Positions 27,424 to 37,169 are shown, counted from the first letter of the stretch. The stretch: DNA of 64,000 nucleotides from Parapedobacter sp. SGR-10 (GCF_011030405.1 NZ_JAAJTJ010000008.1:1-64000); one strand, 5' to 3'. Made by a program: numbers and translations. Notes: generated by a model not told the origin, from the letters alone.

Positions 27424-27893
27424 CGCAATCTATCAGCTGACTTGATCAATTTCTCGTCCTTGCGTATACCTCCGATTGCCATGGCAAGCAAAATGATCGC
27501 TACAGGCAACAAAAAGAAACCCACACCTATATTCTCTGCACCAAAAGGCTGGGAAATAAGAGACAATGTGCTGTGTGCAGAGAAAAACAACAATATCCAA
27601 AAAAGCACTATCAAGAAAATTTCGATAAAAATCAGCAGGATCTGACGCTTTCTGTTTTTATATTGGAAAATAGTATAGATCGGGAGAATGATCAATAGGA
27701 TCGTCACAATGGTTTGCAACCAATGGCTCTCTTGCTTAATCGCTTCGTTGTTGACGGCAGAATAGGATCCGGTCACATACAATTGTTTGCCCAATCCGAC
27801 CAAATCTATATAACTCAAATAAGGGAATATAAACAGCCCCGAAAGAACCAAAGCTGCCAATAATAACCAAATGGATTGAATGCGTTGTATCAT
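27420..27893 (-). CDS. DUF4293-type four-helix membrane protein
   Basis: Small integral membrane protein of the DUF4293 type, recognised by the start MIQRIQSIWLLLAAL and four hydrophobic segments at about residues 5-28, 52-70, 78-105 and 115-140. I chose the ATG at 27893 rather than 27917 because MIQRIQ is the family start and the eight preceding codons are not conserved in character. The C-terminus is basic and cytoplasmic. Its biochemical function is not known. It pairs with the secreted protein downstream. Confidence 0.85.
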   Translation of the reverse strand: MIQRIQSIWLLLAALVLSGLFIFPYLSYIDLVGLGKQLYVTGSYSAVNNEAIKQESHWLQTIVTILLIILPIYTIFQYKNRKRQILLIFIEIFLIVLFWILLFFSAHSTLSLISQPFGAENIGVGFFLLPVAIILLAMAIGGIRKDEKLIKSADRLR

Positions 27894-28116
27894 AGTAGTA
27901 AAAAATTTCGCTGACACAAATATACAAATCTCTCTTTGTGTCTTAAAATTTTATAGTATGTGCTACAAGGCAAAGGTCTCTTTGTTTTTATTGATAGTAT
28001 AAAATAAACGGAGGATTGTTTTAGGCAACCCTTTACGGATCGTCCTACACTCAAACCTTTCCGTCCTCGCCGGCGGACGGCCTCGTGACTTTTGAAGCCC
28101 AAAAGTCACCAAAAGG

Positions 28117-28305
28117 CTTGTCCATTTCAAGGCATCTTTTCGCACAATTCCAACGCTCAATAGCCCTGCAACTGCTGCCCTTGGTTTTGTCTCCCTAGGG
28201 CCTTTGCGCACCATCCATCAACAAAACTGAACGGAGCTAGGGGCATCCCACCGCACAACCTCCCATTGCAGGGCTATTCCTGCCGATGCTGGTGAAATGG
28301 ACGAG
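28117..28305. repeat. Nested imperfect inverted repeat, first structure
   Basis: The outer arms are CTTGTCCATTTCA (28117-28129) and TGAAATGGACGAG (28293-28305), 12 of 13 pairing. The inner arms are AATAGCCCTGCAA (28159-28171) and TTGCAGGGCTATT (28266-28278), 13 of 13 pairing. Together they predict one long branched hairpin of about 190 nt. Confidence 0.7.
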
Positions 28306-28386
28306 CGGTGTCTAATACGAGACTACTTTGCCTGCACATCAGCACATTACATGCAAAGATAAGCTATCCGTTATAGAATGCACCCC

Positions 28387-28555
28387 GTCCAATCACAAGA
28401 GGTGGCAGACGTCAGCAGATACCGGGGACTGTGGGATGGGCTAGGCCTAGGGATTATTTCCGAAGCCCCATCCTAAGGCTTCGGAATTCTTCCCAGCCTT
28501 GACGGTATCTGCTGACGTGAGGAGTGGCCTGTGCGACAGACCACATTGATTGGAC
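28387..28555. repeat. Nested imperfect inverted repeat, second structure
   Basis: Three nested arm pairs share one centre: GTCCAATCA (28387-28395) with TGATTGGAC (28547-28555); ACGTCAGCAGATACCG (28409-28424) with its exact complement at 28503-28518; and CCGAAGCC (28460-28467) with GGCTTCGG (28477-28484). A palindrome CTAGGCCTAG sits at 28441-28450. The 16-bp perfect middle stem makes chance unlikely. Confidence 0.75.
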
Positions 28556-28784
28556 ACAGCACCTTGGTCCTTGGGTGCTTCCAAGGACTAGGCCCGTCTG
28601 GCCATGAAGACGGAGAGGCAGTGGAGTGGAAAAAACAGAATCTAAGCGCATAAATTAATCCTCCCTTTATACAATAAAAAGATAAGACACCTGCCTACCA
28701 AACAGGTATGCGTTACAGAGAAGGCATTAAAAGGATAGTAAATGTCCCCTTTGGGGCTAAGAGGGAAATCATTACCTTTGTTCC

Positions 28785-29546
28785 GTGAAAGGCATAAATC
28801 GCTATTTTTTGGAAATATCCTACGACGGCACAGCTTATCATGGTTGGCAAGTACAGCCTAACGCCACCTCCGTGCAGGAAAAACTCCATGGCGCACTACA
28901 CACCTTTTTACGGGAGGAGACAGAGACCATTGGTGCCGGACGTACCGATACAGGTGTTCATGCCCGTCAGCTTTTTGTGCATGTGGACAGCGACCACCCA
29001 CTATTGCAAAATGATCCTGCAAAGTGCGTGCATGCACTGAACGCATTGTTGCCCTTTGACATCGCTATCCACCGAATTATTCCCGTACATACAGATGCGC
29101 ATGCCCGTTTTGATGCCACAGAACGTTCTTATGAGTATCATATTCATTTTGAAAAAAATCCCTTCCTCGTGAACAGATCCACGTTATTAAGGGATAAGCC
29201 AGACATCCTCAAAATGAACAAAGCATGTGCACACCTATTGGGTACAAAGGATTTTACCTGTTTCAGCAAGTCCAACACTCAGGTATTCACCAATATATGT
29301 ACAATCAAGGAGGCCCGTTGGGTAGAAAGCAAAACCGGCATGGTTTTTCATGTCACTGCGGATCGATTTTTGCGCAATATGGTTCGGGCCATAGTTGGCA
29401 CTTTACTTGAAGTGGGACTAAAAGGCAAACCCATCGCATATCTGGATGAAGTCATTGCCTCACAAAATAGGTCAAAGGCGGGTGTATCGGTACCTGCACA
29501 TGGATTATATCTGACAAAAATCGTCTATCCTTACATTCAACAGTAG
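28785..29546 (+). CDS. truA: tRNA pseudouridine(38-40) synthase TruA
   Basis: Converts uridines 38-40 of the tRNA anticodon arm to pseudouridine in the cytoplasm. The start is a GTG at 28785, directly giving KGINRYFLEISYDGTAYHGWQ, the usual TruA N-terminus. The catalytic Asp55 is in GAGRTDTGVHA. RSYEYHIHF near residue 112 and DFTCFSKSN, then DRFLRNMVRAIVGTLLEVG are further family blocks. The length of 253 aa is normal. The ABC transporter gene starts 12 bp downstream, so the two are probably co-transcribed. Confidence 0.95.
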   Translation: MKGINRYFLEISYDGTAYHGWQVQPNATSVQEKLHGALHTFLREETETIGAGRTDTGVHARQLFVHVDSDHPLLQNDPAKCVHALNALLPFDIAIHRIIPVHTDAHARFDATERSYEYHIHFEKNPFLVNRSTLLRDKPDILKMNKACAHLLGTKDFTCFSKSNTQVFTNICTIKEARWVESKTGMVFHVTADRFLRNMVRAIVGTLLEVGLKGKPIAYLDEVIASQNRSKAGVSVPAHGLYLTKIVYPYIQQ

Positions 29547-29558
29547 ATCATTCAAAAC

Positions 29559-31382
29559 GTGAAGCAAGACAAGATTATAGGAAAGACTTATGACAGCAAA
29601 CTGCTCAGCAGATTGGCCAAGTATATGCGCCCTTATAGACGTATATTTTGGATATCCGTCTTGTTGACCATCCTGTTGGCGGCTGTGGCTCCGGCTCTTC
29701 CACTGCTGATCGAATATACATTGGACAATTATATTCTCGCCGGACAGTATCAATATTTGACAAAAATGCTGATCTTGATGCTATCCCTGTTGATAGCACA
29801 GACCATTATCCGGTATTTTCATACATTGATGACCAATACGCTTGGCCAGTCCGTTATCCGTGACCTCCGTATACAGGTATTCAATCACATCACCAACCTT
29901 CGCCTCAAATATTTTGACAATACCCCCATCGGCCGATTGATCACCCGGACAATATCCGATCTGGAAACGATTGCCAACATCTTTTCGGAAGGATTGATAC
30001 AGATTATCGGAGATCTGTTGCAGCTTATTGTTATTTTGGGTGTCATGTTCTATACAGATTGGCGGCTTACTCTGGTTGTATTGGTTCCTATGCCGCTGAT
30101 GATATGGTCGACCTATATTTTCAAGGAAGCCATGAAATCAGCTTTCCAAAGTGTACGGCTATGGGTGTCCAATCTCAACACTTTTCTTCAGGAACATATT
30201 TCGGGTATGGCCGTCATACAGTACTTTGCCCGGGAACAGCAGGAGTTCAGGAAATTTGACACTGTCAACAAGGAACACCGCAATGCGCATGTGCGGGCCA
30301 ACTGGTATTTTTCGATCTTTTTCCCCGTATTGGAAATCATCATCGCCATAGCGACAGGATTACTCGTATGGTATGGTTCCAAACAGATCATAGCCGATGT
30401 GATTTCGCCGGGGGTAGTCGTTGCCTTCATCATGTATATCAACATGATATTTCGACCCATAAGGGAATTGATTGATAAGTTCAATACCTTACAGATGGGT
30501 ATGGTTTCGGCCGAACGTATCTTTGAGGTGCTCGATACGGACGAGTTTACACCAAACAAAGGTCTGTACAAGCCCGAAACCGTAAGAGGAGAGATTGAGT
30601 TTAAAAATGTCTGGTTTGCTTACAATGTCGAAACTATCCGCGTAGAGGCGGATAGCCCTATTGCTGATGAAAAAGAAATTATCACCAATAGAAACTGGGT
30701 ATTGAAAGACGTCAGTTTCAAGGTACAGGAAGGAGAAACGCTAGCCTTGGTCGGTGCTACGGGAGCTGGCAAATCTTCTATTATCAATATCTTGAGCCGG
30801 TTTTACGAAATCCAAAAAGGTCAGATCCTGTTGGATGGTGTAGATATACGAGAATACGAATTGTCTTTTCTGCGCAAAAATATCGCTACGGTGCTCCAGG
30901 ATGTGTTTTTATTTTCAGACACGATCCTTCACAACATTACCCTCCAGGATCCCAGAATACATTTGGACCAAGTCATCGATGCGTCCAAGAAAGTCGGTGC
31001 CTACGAATTTATCAACAACCTCCCCGACGGTTTTGGCCATCAAGTACAAGAACGGGGCGTAACCCTATCATCCGGGCAAGCCCAGTTAGTTTCCTTTATC
31101 CGTGCCCTAGTACATGATCCCCGGATCTTGATCCTGGATGAAGCCACATCCTCTATCGATACCGAGACGGAGCAGCTCATTCAAGAAGCCATCAACAATC
31201 TGATGGACGGACGGACGGCTATCGTGATCGCACACCGTCTCTCCACGATACAGAAAGCCGACAAGATCATCGTACTGGACAAAGGGGAAATCAAAGAAAT
31301 GGGCTCCCATGTAGAGTTGCTTTCCTTTGACGGGTATTACAAAAAACTGTATGACCTGCAATTCAACTCGGCAGGGATTTAA
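29559..31382 (+). CDS. ABC transporter, fused permease/ATPase (MsbA/exporter type)
   Basis: Half-size ABC exporter with a six-helix membrane domain (about residues 25-315) and a C-terminal ATPase. Walker A GATGAGKSS is at 399-407, the signature LSSGQ at 503-507, Walker B ILILDEATS near 523, and the switch His is in VIAHRLST. The start codon is GTG. An insertion of about 20 charged residues (around 360-378) sits between the A-loop tyrosine and the first ATPase strand, longer than in MsbA. The family exports lipids, peptides or drugs; the substrate is unknown. The gene ends only 8 bp from the convergent glycosyltransferase gene, so there is no room for a separate terminator. Confidence 0.92.
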   Translation: MKQDKIIGKTYDSKLLSRLAKYMRPYRRIFWISVLLTILLAAVAPALPLLIEYTLDNYILAGQYQYLTKMLILMLSLLIAQTIIRYFHTLMTNTLGQSVIRDLRIQVFNHITNLRLKYFDNTPIGRLITRTISDLETIANIFSEGLIQIIGDLLQLIVILGVMFYTDWRLTLVVLVPMPLMIWSTYIFKEAMKSAFQSVRLWVSNLNTFLQEHISGMAVIQYFAREQQEFRKFDTVNKEHRNAHVRANWYFSIFFPVLEIIIAIATGLLVWYGSKQIIADVISPGVVVAFIMYINMIFRPIRELIDKFNTLQMGMVSAERIFEVLDTDEFTPNKGLYKPETVRGEIEFKNVWFAYNVETIRVEADSPIADEKEIITNRNWVLKDVSFKVQEGETLALVGATGAGKSSIINILSRFYEIQKGQILLDGVDIREYELSFLRKNIATVLQDVFLFSDTILHNITLQDPRIHLDQVIDASKKVGAYEFINNLPDGFGHQVQERGVTLSSGQAQLVSFIRALVHDPRILILDEATSSIDTETEQLIQEAINNLMDGRTAIVIAHRLSTIQKADKIIVLDKGEIKEMGSHVELLSFDGYYKKLYDLQFNSAGI

Positions 31383-31390
31383 GAACCAAT

Positions 31391-32380
31391 CTATTCCCAA
31401 TGCAAAAACTTGTGTTGTTGTACCTCTTTCAACTGAGGATTAGTTGCATTGATAGTTCTGTTTTCCAAGACGATCTCATACTTCGACAAATATGCCAAAG
31501 CCATTCTTTTGCTGTTAAATTCTTCTAAGGCGTACGCATGGCAATTCTTAGGATCGTATTGGTCCCAATGTACCATAGCCTGTTCGAGAACCTTTCCTTT
31601 ATCCGACAAAAAACCCACGTCACTGTTGACGAGCTCGGGCAACGAGCCATAGGGCGTACCAAACACAGGACAACCATAATACAAGCTCTCTATGATTGCC
31701 AACCCAAACGGTTCATGCCATCTGACCGGAAAAACCAGACCTTTGGAGCCATTAAGCCATCGGTATTTCTCCTCTCCGCCGACCATACCTCTAAAAGTGA
31801 CCTTAAGCGAAAAGGTAAACCTGACACCCATTTTTATATTGAACCGCACACCTCCTAGTACTGCAAGCCGCTCTTTTTTCATACAAGAAACAACATCTAT
31901 CGCTCCCTGTACATTCTTGATACGCCACGATGCTTTGCCCAAAAAGTGAAAATACATTCGTTTAAGCCCCAGATCCGGCTTGGCATATTCTTCCCAATCC
32001 AATCCATTGTACACGTATGCTTCGGATGAAAATCTCTGTGCATGATTTTTGGAAACAAATACGGTATTCTTATCGAGCTGAACCGTATCGTTTCTGTTGC
32101 CGTGCATAGTGATGATATAGGGCAAACGAAAATGTTCAATGCGCTCGGGCTGAAAGTTGAAATGTACGATATCATACTGAGGTTTGATCTGATCAACAAT
32201 AGGAATATTTTCATCAATGTGTAAGACCGTAGCAAAATCACAATACGACCCTTTCTTTACTAAAAATGTGACTATATGTCCCATTTTCGCAAGCTCCTTT
32301 CCCAATCCCCAGATCACACGTTGCGTACCCCCATACAAATGGACAGGTATGAAACCATTATCGACAATCAAAATACGCAT
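31391..32380 (-). CDS. GT4-type glycosyltransferase
   Basis: GT-B fold glycosyltransferase. I chose the ATG at 32380 (MRILIVDNGFIPVHLYGGTQ) as the family-like start; ATGs at 32392 and 32413 are in frame but add only polar residues. The N-terminal domain has a Gly-rich acceptor loop (LYGGTQRVIWGLGKELAKMG). The C-terminal nucleotide-sugar domain has HEPFGLAIIESLYYGCPVFG, the E-x7-E motif of GT4. At 330 aa it is short for the family. There is no signal peptide. It stands alone and the acceptor is unknown. Confidence 0.85.
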   Translation of the reverse strand: MRILIVDNGFIPVHLYGGTQRVIWGLGKELAKMGHIVTFLVKKGSYCDFATVLHIDENIPIVDQIKPQYDIVHFNFQPERIEHFRLPYIITMHGNRNDTVQLDKNTVFVSKNHAQRFSSEAYVYNGLDWEEYAKPDLGLKRMYFHFLGKASWRIKNVQGAIDVVSCMKKERLAVLGGVRFNIKMGVRFTFSLKVTFRGMVGGEEKYRWLNGSKGLVFPVRWHEPFGLAIIESLYYGCPVFGTPYGSLPELVNSDVGFLSDKGKVLEQAMVHWDQYDPKNCHAYALEEFNSKRMALAYLSKYEIVLENRTINATNPQLKEVQQHKFLHWE

Positions 32381-32501
32381 TTTTGTATCCATCTCTTTAT
32401 TATCTACAAGCAATTTTTGCTATTGTAAATATAGATATTTCTCTTTTAAACCTTTTTGTTTACCATAGCCAAAAATAAACCGAACAGATTAAAAAAGAAA
32501 A

Positions 32502-32527
32502 TCCCCTTAGCTATCGCAGCAAGGGGA
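32502..32527 (-). terminator. Rho-independent terminator after the 32646 gene
   Basis: Arms TCCCCTT and AAGGGGA (32502-32508, 32521-32527) extend inward with GCT/AGC. On the minus strand the hairpin is followed by a T-rich run (TTTTCTTTTTT). It lies 120 bp past the stop of the small gene at 32646. Confidence 0.7.
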
Positions 32528-32645
32528 ATTTTCACTTATAAACGAAGAGAGAGATGGTCGTTTAAATTGTCAATTGGTGCCTAGAAGACCTGTTTTTTTT
32601 AGTATTAGAGCGAAAGAGAAAAAAGGCCTCTAGGACTTCATATCT

Positions 32646-32963
32646 TCAATGGATCAGTTGATAAACCTCACGCATATAATAAGCTTCGTGTAATGTACTC
32701 GTAAAATCCTGCCATTCTTCTTCCGTAAATGTAAACACAATCTCATACACGGGTGTTGTTAGTATCGTCCGGGGAAGTCCATCCGGAAAAGAATAGAATT
32801 CTTCCTCCCCCATTTTCCCTTTTATCTCATGCAAAAAGGAGGTATACTGTGTAGGATTGAACGTCAACAAAAACGAATTCTGCCAAATGTAATGGTTACG
32901 GCATTTTGAACAATAGCTGATCGTAGTATTACCTTTGGAACTCAAAATCACAGATTGACACAT
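32646..32963 (-). CDS. Small conserved protein with CxxC motif (DUF6686-like)
   Basis: A 105-aa soluble protein, no signal peptide. SYCSKCRNHYIWQNSFLLTF near residue 16 carries a CxxC pair that could bind zinc or be redox-active. The rest is mixed alpha/beta and ends LHEAYYMREVYQLIH. It resembles a small Bacteroidota family of unknown function that I associate with DUF6686, though without a search this is tentative. It is a single gene with its own terminator. Confidence 0.7.
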   Translation of the reverse strand: MCQSVILSSKGNTTISYCSKCRNHYIWQNSFLLTFNPTQYTSFLHEIKGKMGEEEFYSFPDGLPRTILTTPVYEIVFTFTEEEWQDFTSTLHEAYYMREVYQLIH

Positions 32964-33031
32964 GTATTTAATTTTAATTTAGACCAAATATAAATAGTAA
33001 AAACAGAAAAACAAATTTATTTTAAAAAAAA

Positions 33032-33057
33032 TAGAGACGCAATGCATTGCGTCTCTA
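33032..33057. repeat. 26-bp perfect palindrome, TAGAGACGCAA type
   Basis: TAGAGACGCAATG and its exact complement, 30 bp downstream of the M14 carboxypeptidase stop. It is preceded on the plus strand by an A/T run, and on the minus strand it is followed by ATTTTTTTTAAAATA. It could therefore also end the carboxypeptidase transcript. Confidence 0.85.
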
Positions 33058-33087
33058 CCTAATTTATAGACAAAAATGATTCCTAAC

Positions 33088-35757
33088 TCAATACAACTGA
33101 TTGAATATCAACCTAAATGTACTATGGGTCTGTGACCGAAATGCCACTTCGGGGCCAAAGACAAAAACTTTTCCTTTTCCCAAGTCTGCACGGTAAGCAG
33201 CAACGGTATTGTTGAGATAATGTTGACCCCAGGCCCAACCACTTTTCATGCTATGAGGGCTATCAAAGGTCAATAATGTTTTCACATTGTACTTTTCAGC
33301 TTCTTTGTCAAACTTAAAAACAGGGCTATTACCAAAATACACGTCCACCCGTTCTTCCAATCCGCTCGTCGCCTTGTCCTCTGTCGAAACTTTCACCGTC
33401 ATCACACTGCCGGGTATATAAAACTCCTGTCTGGATAGCGGCTTCTCTTTGCCATTCACTTCTTTTGACAAAGCATTTTTCTGTGGAATACCTAAGTGCT
33501 TAGCAAGGTGACTGCTGCTACCGATCAGTAACAATTTGCCTCCTTCGTTTACAAACTTCTGGATAGCAGGCAATGAATGATCAGATGAAAACTCTCCTAC
33601 CCGTCCTTTGTACTCTTCCGGAATATTAGCCAAAGCCTTGTTGCTTGTCGATTTTTTCTTCAAGGAAGCATTTACTCCTCCTCCGGGGAAAAGAATCACA
33701 TCATATTTCTCACGCAGATTTTCCCGATCGATATCTGGGTTGTAGATCACATCAAAATCATAATTGAAATCTTCCAACAACCAACGCATCCAACCCGATT
33801 TCATCGATCCCCCGTATGTATCCCACAATGCAATACGAAGAGCTTTTGCAGGTGTTTTGTCCTTTGGCAAAGAGTTTGCCGAAACCACTTTGTAACCAAC
33901 CGATTCACGCATCGCATTCAGTAAACTCTGGTTCGCCTTAGAATTTTCGATATAAAAATACCCCTTAGGATCCGTATAGGCCTGTCCACCTGCCTTCAAT
34001 ACAGCATTCAATAGCTTGAAGTTGTCGTTAACAGCTGTACTCAATTGCAGGTATTTTCCCCCAACAGCGTATTCCGAATCAAATTTGACAGGTTTTCCCC
34101 TATCCAGGCTGACGAACGTTTCTTGGGAGACAGGGGATTGGATACGGTCAAATTTGACACCCATCGTGTACGCCAATGTCCAACCTGCCGCATCGTAAGG
34201 TGGAATCGGTGGGCCACCTGCATATTCAAAATCATCCGGATGGTTTTGTGGTTCAAACATATCCAAAATATGTGGACGGAACGCCTGTGCCAAACGTACA
34301 ACATAGCTGCCTGCAGGATAGTTTTTCCCTTCCAATGCAAAAGCCTTATCAGCACGTTCGACTTCTATACCAGACAAGATCAGCCTATTGATAAACTTGA
34401 TCGCCGTACCAAAATCAGGTTGATTCGAAGGGATGACATAAGCTATAGGATCATGCCTGCTCTTATCTTCTTTCAACACATCGTACCACTTGGACGGTAT
34501 TTTTCCGGTGGTGTCGATTTTTGACACCTCTTTCATATATCTGATCTGTCCGGGATGTATAGCTAGAGAGGCCTCCGATCCCCTTTTGATGGAATTGTGC
34601 CCCATCTTATAAATATTGTACAAAAGATCCTCTTTGTTGTTGGCCGCATAATGTAACACAGCCATATTGAGCGAGACGGAATAATCTATAGACTTCTTAA
34701 AATTCCAGGTCTGCGGATGTACCGGGTTTGGTGAATCACCATTGGGCAATATCCGACTATATATCAAGGGGGTTGTACTTGGGTTAGGTCCTCCGATGAT
34801 TTCGGTCAAGATACCGATCATATTGTGAAAATAGACCGAAGTACGTAGCCCTCCATTCCACCACGTCGAAAATCTTGATGATCCTCGTTGGCCATACCCC
34901 GGCTTGTCCTCTACATTCAAACGGGTGTGCATAGCTGCTCCAATAGCATCCAGACTAGTGACCAAAATAGGATCATAGACATAGTTGAAGGGGTCACGAT
35001 AGGGCGGCCCAACAACTACCGTACCTGCCGGAGCACTCTGATGATGGTTATAAACAATCTGGGGGATCCAATCTACGAACAACGGCTGTGCCAAATTACG
35101 GGACTCCGCCATATTGAACATAAAGAAATCCCGATTATTGTCATGGCCTATATACTTTTGATACAGTACAGGCAACTTACTCATCACTCTCTTGGTGGGC
35201 TCTTTCTCCCGCATGTACCAGTTTCCCATCAACTCGTGCCCGTCCGGATTGGCATGGACAAACAAGATGACCACATTCTCCAATATTTTTGTGGCTTCAT
35301 CATCGGTACGACTAACCATCTGATAGACTGTCTCAATCAATTGATGGGTTGCTACCGTCTCCGTCGAGTGCAGGCCACCGTCTATCCATACAACCGCCTT
35401 ACCCTCCTTTGAAAGTTTGCGAGCGGTTTCTTCAGGCATCTTTGCCAAAGCCAATTCCTGCGATATCGCCCGGTATTGCTCCACATTCTTGATATTCTCC
35501 GGAGAACTGACCACTAGCATATATTGGTTACGCCCTTCTTCGGTATGACCCAGATTTTTGAGCAGCACACGATCCGAAAGTTCAGCCAATCGCTTGAAAT
35601 ATGCTTCGGTCTGTGTATAGTTGGTCAAGTGGTAATCATCGCCAATATTAAATCCAAAATGGGATTTGGGCGTAGGAATGGCGGACTGTGCCCGTGTACT
35701 TTCTAAACTTCCTATCAATAGGAATATAGCACACAAAAAATAGTGTATTTGCTTCAT
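33088..35757 (-). CDS. M14-family zinc carboxypeptidase, secreted
   Basis: Large secreted metallopeptidase. The signal peptide covers residues 1-23 (ESTRAQ). The M14 catalytic domain covers about 35-390. Zinc ligands are in GLHSTETV (His and Glu, near residues 128-131), with the third His probably in the PQIVYNHHQS stretch. Substrate-binding residues are in NPDGHELMGNWYMR and the catalytic Glu in ILTEIIGG. After about residue 400 there is a long C-terminal region with a class I glutamine-amidotransferase-like fold (DVILFPGGGVNASL, LLLIGSSSH). At 889 aa it matches the long Bacteroidota M14 group, not the classic 300-aa carboxypeptidases. It probably trims peptides outside the cytoplasm. It is divergent from pepT. 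Confidence 0.88.
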   Translation of the reverse strand: MKQIHYFLCAIFLLIGSLESTRAQSAIPTPKSHFGFNIGDDYHLTNYTQTEAYFKRLAELSDRVLLKNLGHTEEGRNQYMLVVSSPENIKNVEQYRAISQELALAKMPEETARKLSKEGKAVVWIDGGLHSTETVATHQLIETVYQMVSRTDDEATKILENVVILFVHANPDGHELMGNWYMREKEPTKRVMSKLPVLYQKYIGHDNNRDFFMFNMAESRNLAQPLFVDWIPQIVYNHHQSAPAGTVVVGPPYRDPFNYVYDPILVTSLDAIGAAMHTRLNVEDKPGYGQRGSSRFSTWWNGGLRTSVYFHNMIGILTEIIGGPNPSTTPLIYSRILPNGDSPNPVHPQTWNFKKSIDYSVSLNMAVLHYAANNKEDLLYNIYKMGHNSIKRGSEASLAIHPGQIRYMKEVSKIDTTGKIPSKWYDVLKEDKSRHDPIAYVIPSNQPDFGTAIKFINRLILSGIEVERADKAFALEGKNYPAGSYVVRLAQAFRPHILDMFEPQNHPDDFEYAGGPPIPPYDAAGWTLAYTMGVKFDRIQSPVSQETFVSLDRGKPVKFDSEYAVGGKYLQLSTAVNDNFKLLNAVLKAGGQAYTDPKGYFYIENSKANQSLLNAMRESVGYKVVSANSLPKDKTPAKALRIALWDTYGGSMKSGWMRWLLEDFNYDFDVIYNPDIDRENLREKYDVILFPGGGVNASLKKKSTSNKALANIPEEYKGRVGEFSSDHSLPAIQKFVNEGGKLLLIGSSSHLAKHLGIPQKNALSKEVNGKEKPLSRQEFYIPGSVMTVKVSTEDKATSGLEERVDVYFGNSPVFKFDKEAEKYNVKTLLTFDSPHSMKSGWAWGQHYLNNTVAAYRADLGKGKVFVFGPEVAFRSQTHSTFRLIFNQLY

Positions 35758-35903
35758 TTGGTGTATAAGTTTTAGCTCTATAATTTTTCTGTGCGCAATA
35801 TACGTAAAGATGCCCTATTCTTGTTCGTAACAAATTTGTTTTTGTTCTCTGACACACTGTTATCCATTTTATCTTGCTATTTTTGTTCATCATTCAAAAT
35901 AAG

Positions 35904-37166
35904 ATGAGTAATTCAGAAATCAACAACATTAAGCCGGATCAGGTTGCAGCGCGTTTTATGAGATATGTGCAGATAGACACCCAATCCGACCCATATGCCG
36001 AAACTTTTCCATCTACGGAAAAACAGAAAAACCTAAGTAAATTACTGGTCGAAGAATTGTTGGCCATGGGAGTCAGTGACGCTGAGCTAGATGAAAATGG
36101 TTATGTCTATGCCACTATACCTTCAAACACGGACAAAAAAGTTCCGGTCATTTGCTTCTGCTCTCATGTGGACACTTCACCCGATTGCTCAGGAACAAAC
36201 GTAAAACCCATTGTACACACTGACTACCGCGGGCAGGACATTACGTTACCGGATGATCCTACGGTCATCATCAAATATGCCGAACACCCAGACTTGTCCG
36301 CACAAATCGGCCATGATATCATTACGGCATCGGGCACGACTCTTTTAGGCGCAGACGATAAAGCCGGTGTAGCCGAAATCATGGAAGCCGCACGGATATG
36401 GATGGACAATCCGCAACTCAAGCACGGTAATATCAAAATCCTTTTTACACCCGATGAAGAAATTGGTAGAGGAGTAGACTTTGTCAATCTGAAAAAGCTC
36501 GGAGCCACCTTCGCCTATACGATGGACGGTGAAAAAGCCGGAACCATAGAAGATGAAACCTTCTCCGCTGATGGCGTAAAAATAACTATCCATGGCATTT
36601 CGGTGCATCCGGGCTTTGCTAAGGGCAAGATGCAAAGTGCACTGAAAGTAGCGGCTAAGATCATAGATTCTTTGCCCTTCGACAGGCTATCTCCTGAAAG
36701 CACGTCTGAAAAAGAAGGTTTTATACATCCCACCACTATTTCGGGGACAGTAGAAAAAGCCACATTGGAGTTTATCATCCGAGATCATGTCACGGCAAAC
36801 CTCGCACTCCACGAAAGAGAATTGGAAAACATCACCAAGAATGTCCTCGCCAGATTTCCGGGATGTACGTATAGACTTGAGGTCAAAGAACAATACCGCA
36901 ACATGAAAGAAGTGCTGGACAAATATCCTCAAATCATGCAAATCGGTTTAGAAGCCATTGAACGAGCTGGATTGAAGGCCGAATGTCGCAGTATACGGGG
37001 TGGTACAGACGGCTCACGCCTCTCTTTCATGGGACTTCCATGCCCCAATGTATTTGCAGGTGGACACGCCTTTCACGGCAAGATGGAGTGGGTCAGCAGA
37101 CAGGATATGGAAGCCGCTGTAAAAACTATACTGCACATTGCCAATATTTGGGAAGAAAGAGCTTAA
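35904..37166 (+). CDS. pepT: Peptidase T (tripeptide aminopeptidase)
   Basis: M20-family dizinc aminopeptidase that removes N-terminal residues from tripeptides in the cytoplasm. I chose the ATG at 35904 (MSNSEINNIKPDQVAARFMR). The ten upstream in-frame codons are hydrophobic but too short and unlike a signal peptide. Metal and catalytic motifs are CFCSHVDTSPDCSG, LLGADDKAGVAEIME, PDEEIGRGVDF with the general-base Glu pair, and the C-terminal GGHAFHGKMEW His. The dimerisation lid lies in the middle third. The length of 420 aa is standard. It is divergent from the M14 carboxypeptidase, so both promoters share a spacer of about 150 bp. Confidence 0.95.
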   Translation: MSNSEINNIKPDQVAARFMRYVQIDTQSDPYAETFPSTEKQKNLSKLLVEELLAMGVSDAELDENGYVYATIPSNTDKKVPVICFCSHVDTSPDCSGTNVKPIVHTDYRGQDITLPDDPTVIIKYAEHPDLSAQIGHDIITASGTTLLGADDKAGVAEIMEAARIWMDNPQLKHGNIKILFTPDEEIGRGVDFVNLKKLGATFAYTMDGEKAGTIEDETFSADGVKITIHGISVHPGFAKGKMQSALKVAAKIIDSLPFDRLSPESTSEKEGFIHPTTISGTVEKATLEFIIRDHVTANLALHERELENITKNVLARFPGCTYRLEVKEQYRNMKEVLDKYPQIMQIGLEAIERAGLKAECRSIRGGTDGSRLSFMGLPCPNVFAGGHAFHGKMEWVSRQDMEAAVKTILHIANIWEERA

Positions 37167-37169
37167 AAG

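Larger units (their letters stand above)
27894..28784. other. 0.9-kb gene-free region with nested palindromes
   Basis: No gene is supported; the open frames here are short and overlap each other. It holds a hairpin GTGACTTTT...AAAAGTCAC at 28085-28109 and two large nested imperfect inverted repeats described separately (28117-28305 and 28387-28555). Just before truA is CCCCTTTGGGG at 28746-28756. The base composition is GC-richer than the surrounding spacers. It looks like an intergenic repeat element or a structured RNA, not a decayed gene. Confidence 0.6.

Noticed and set aside
27963..28214. 83-codon minus-strand frame in the gene-free region
   Set aside because: It runs through hairpin and palindrome arms and has a highly basic, low-information sequence, so it is explained by the repeat structure rather than by coding.
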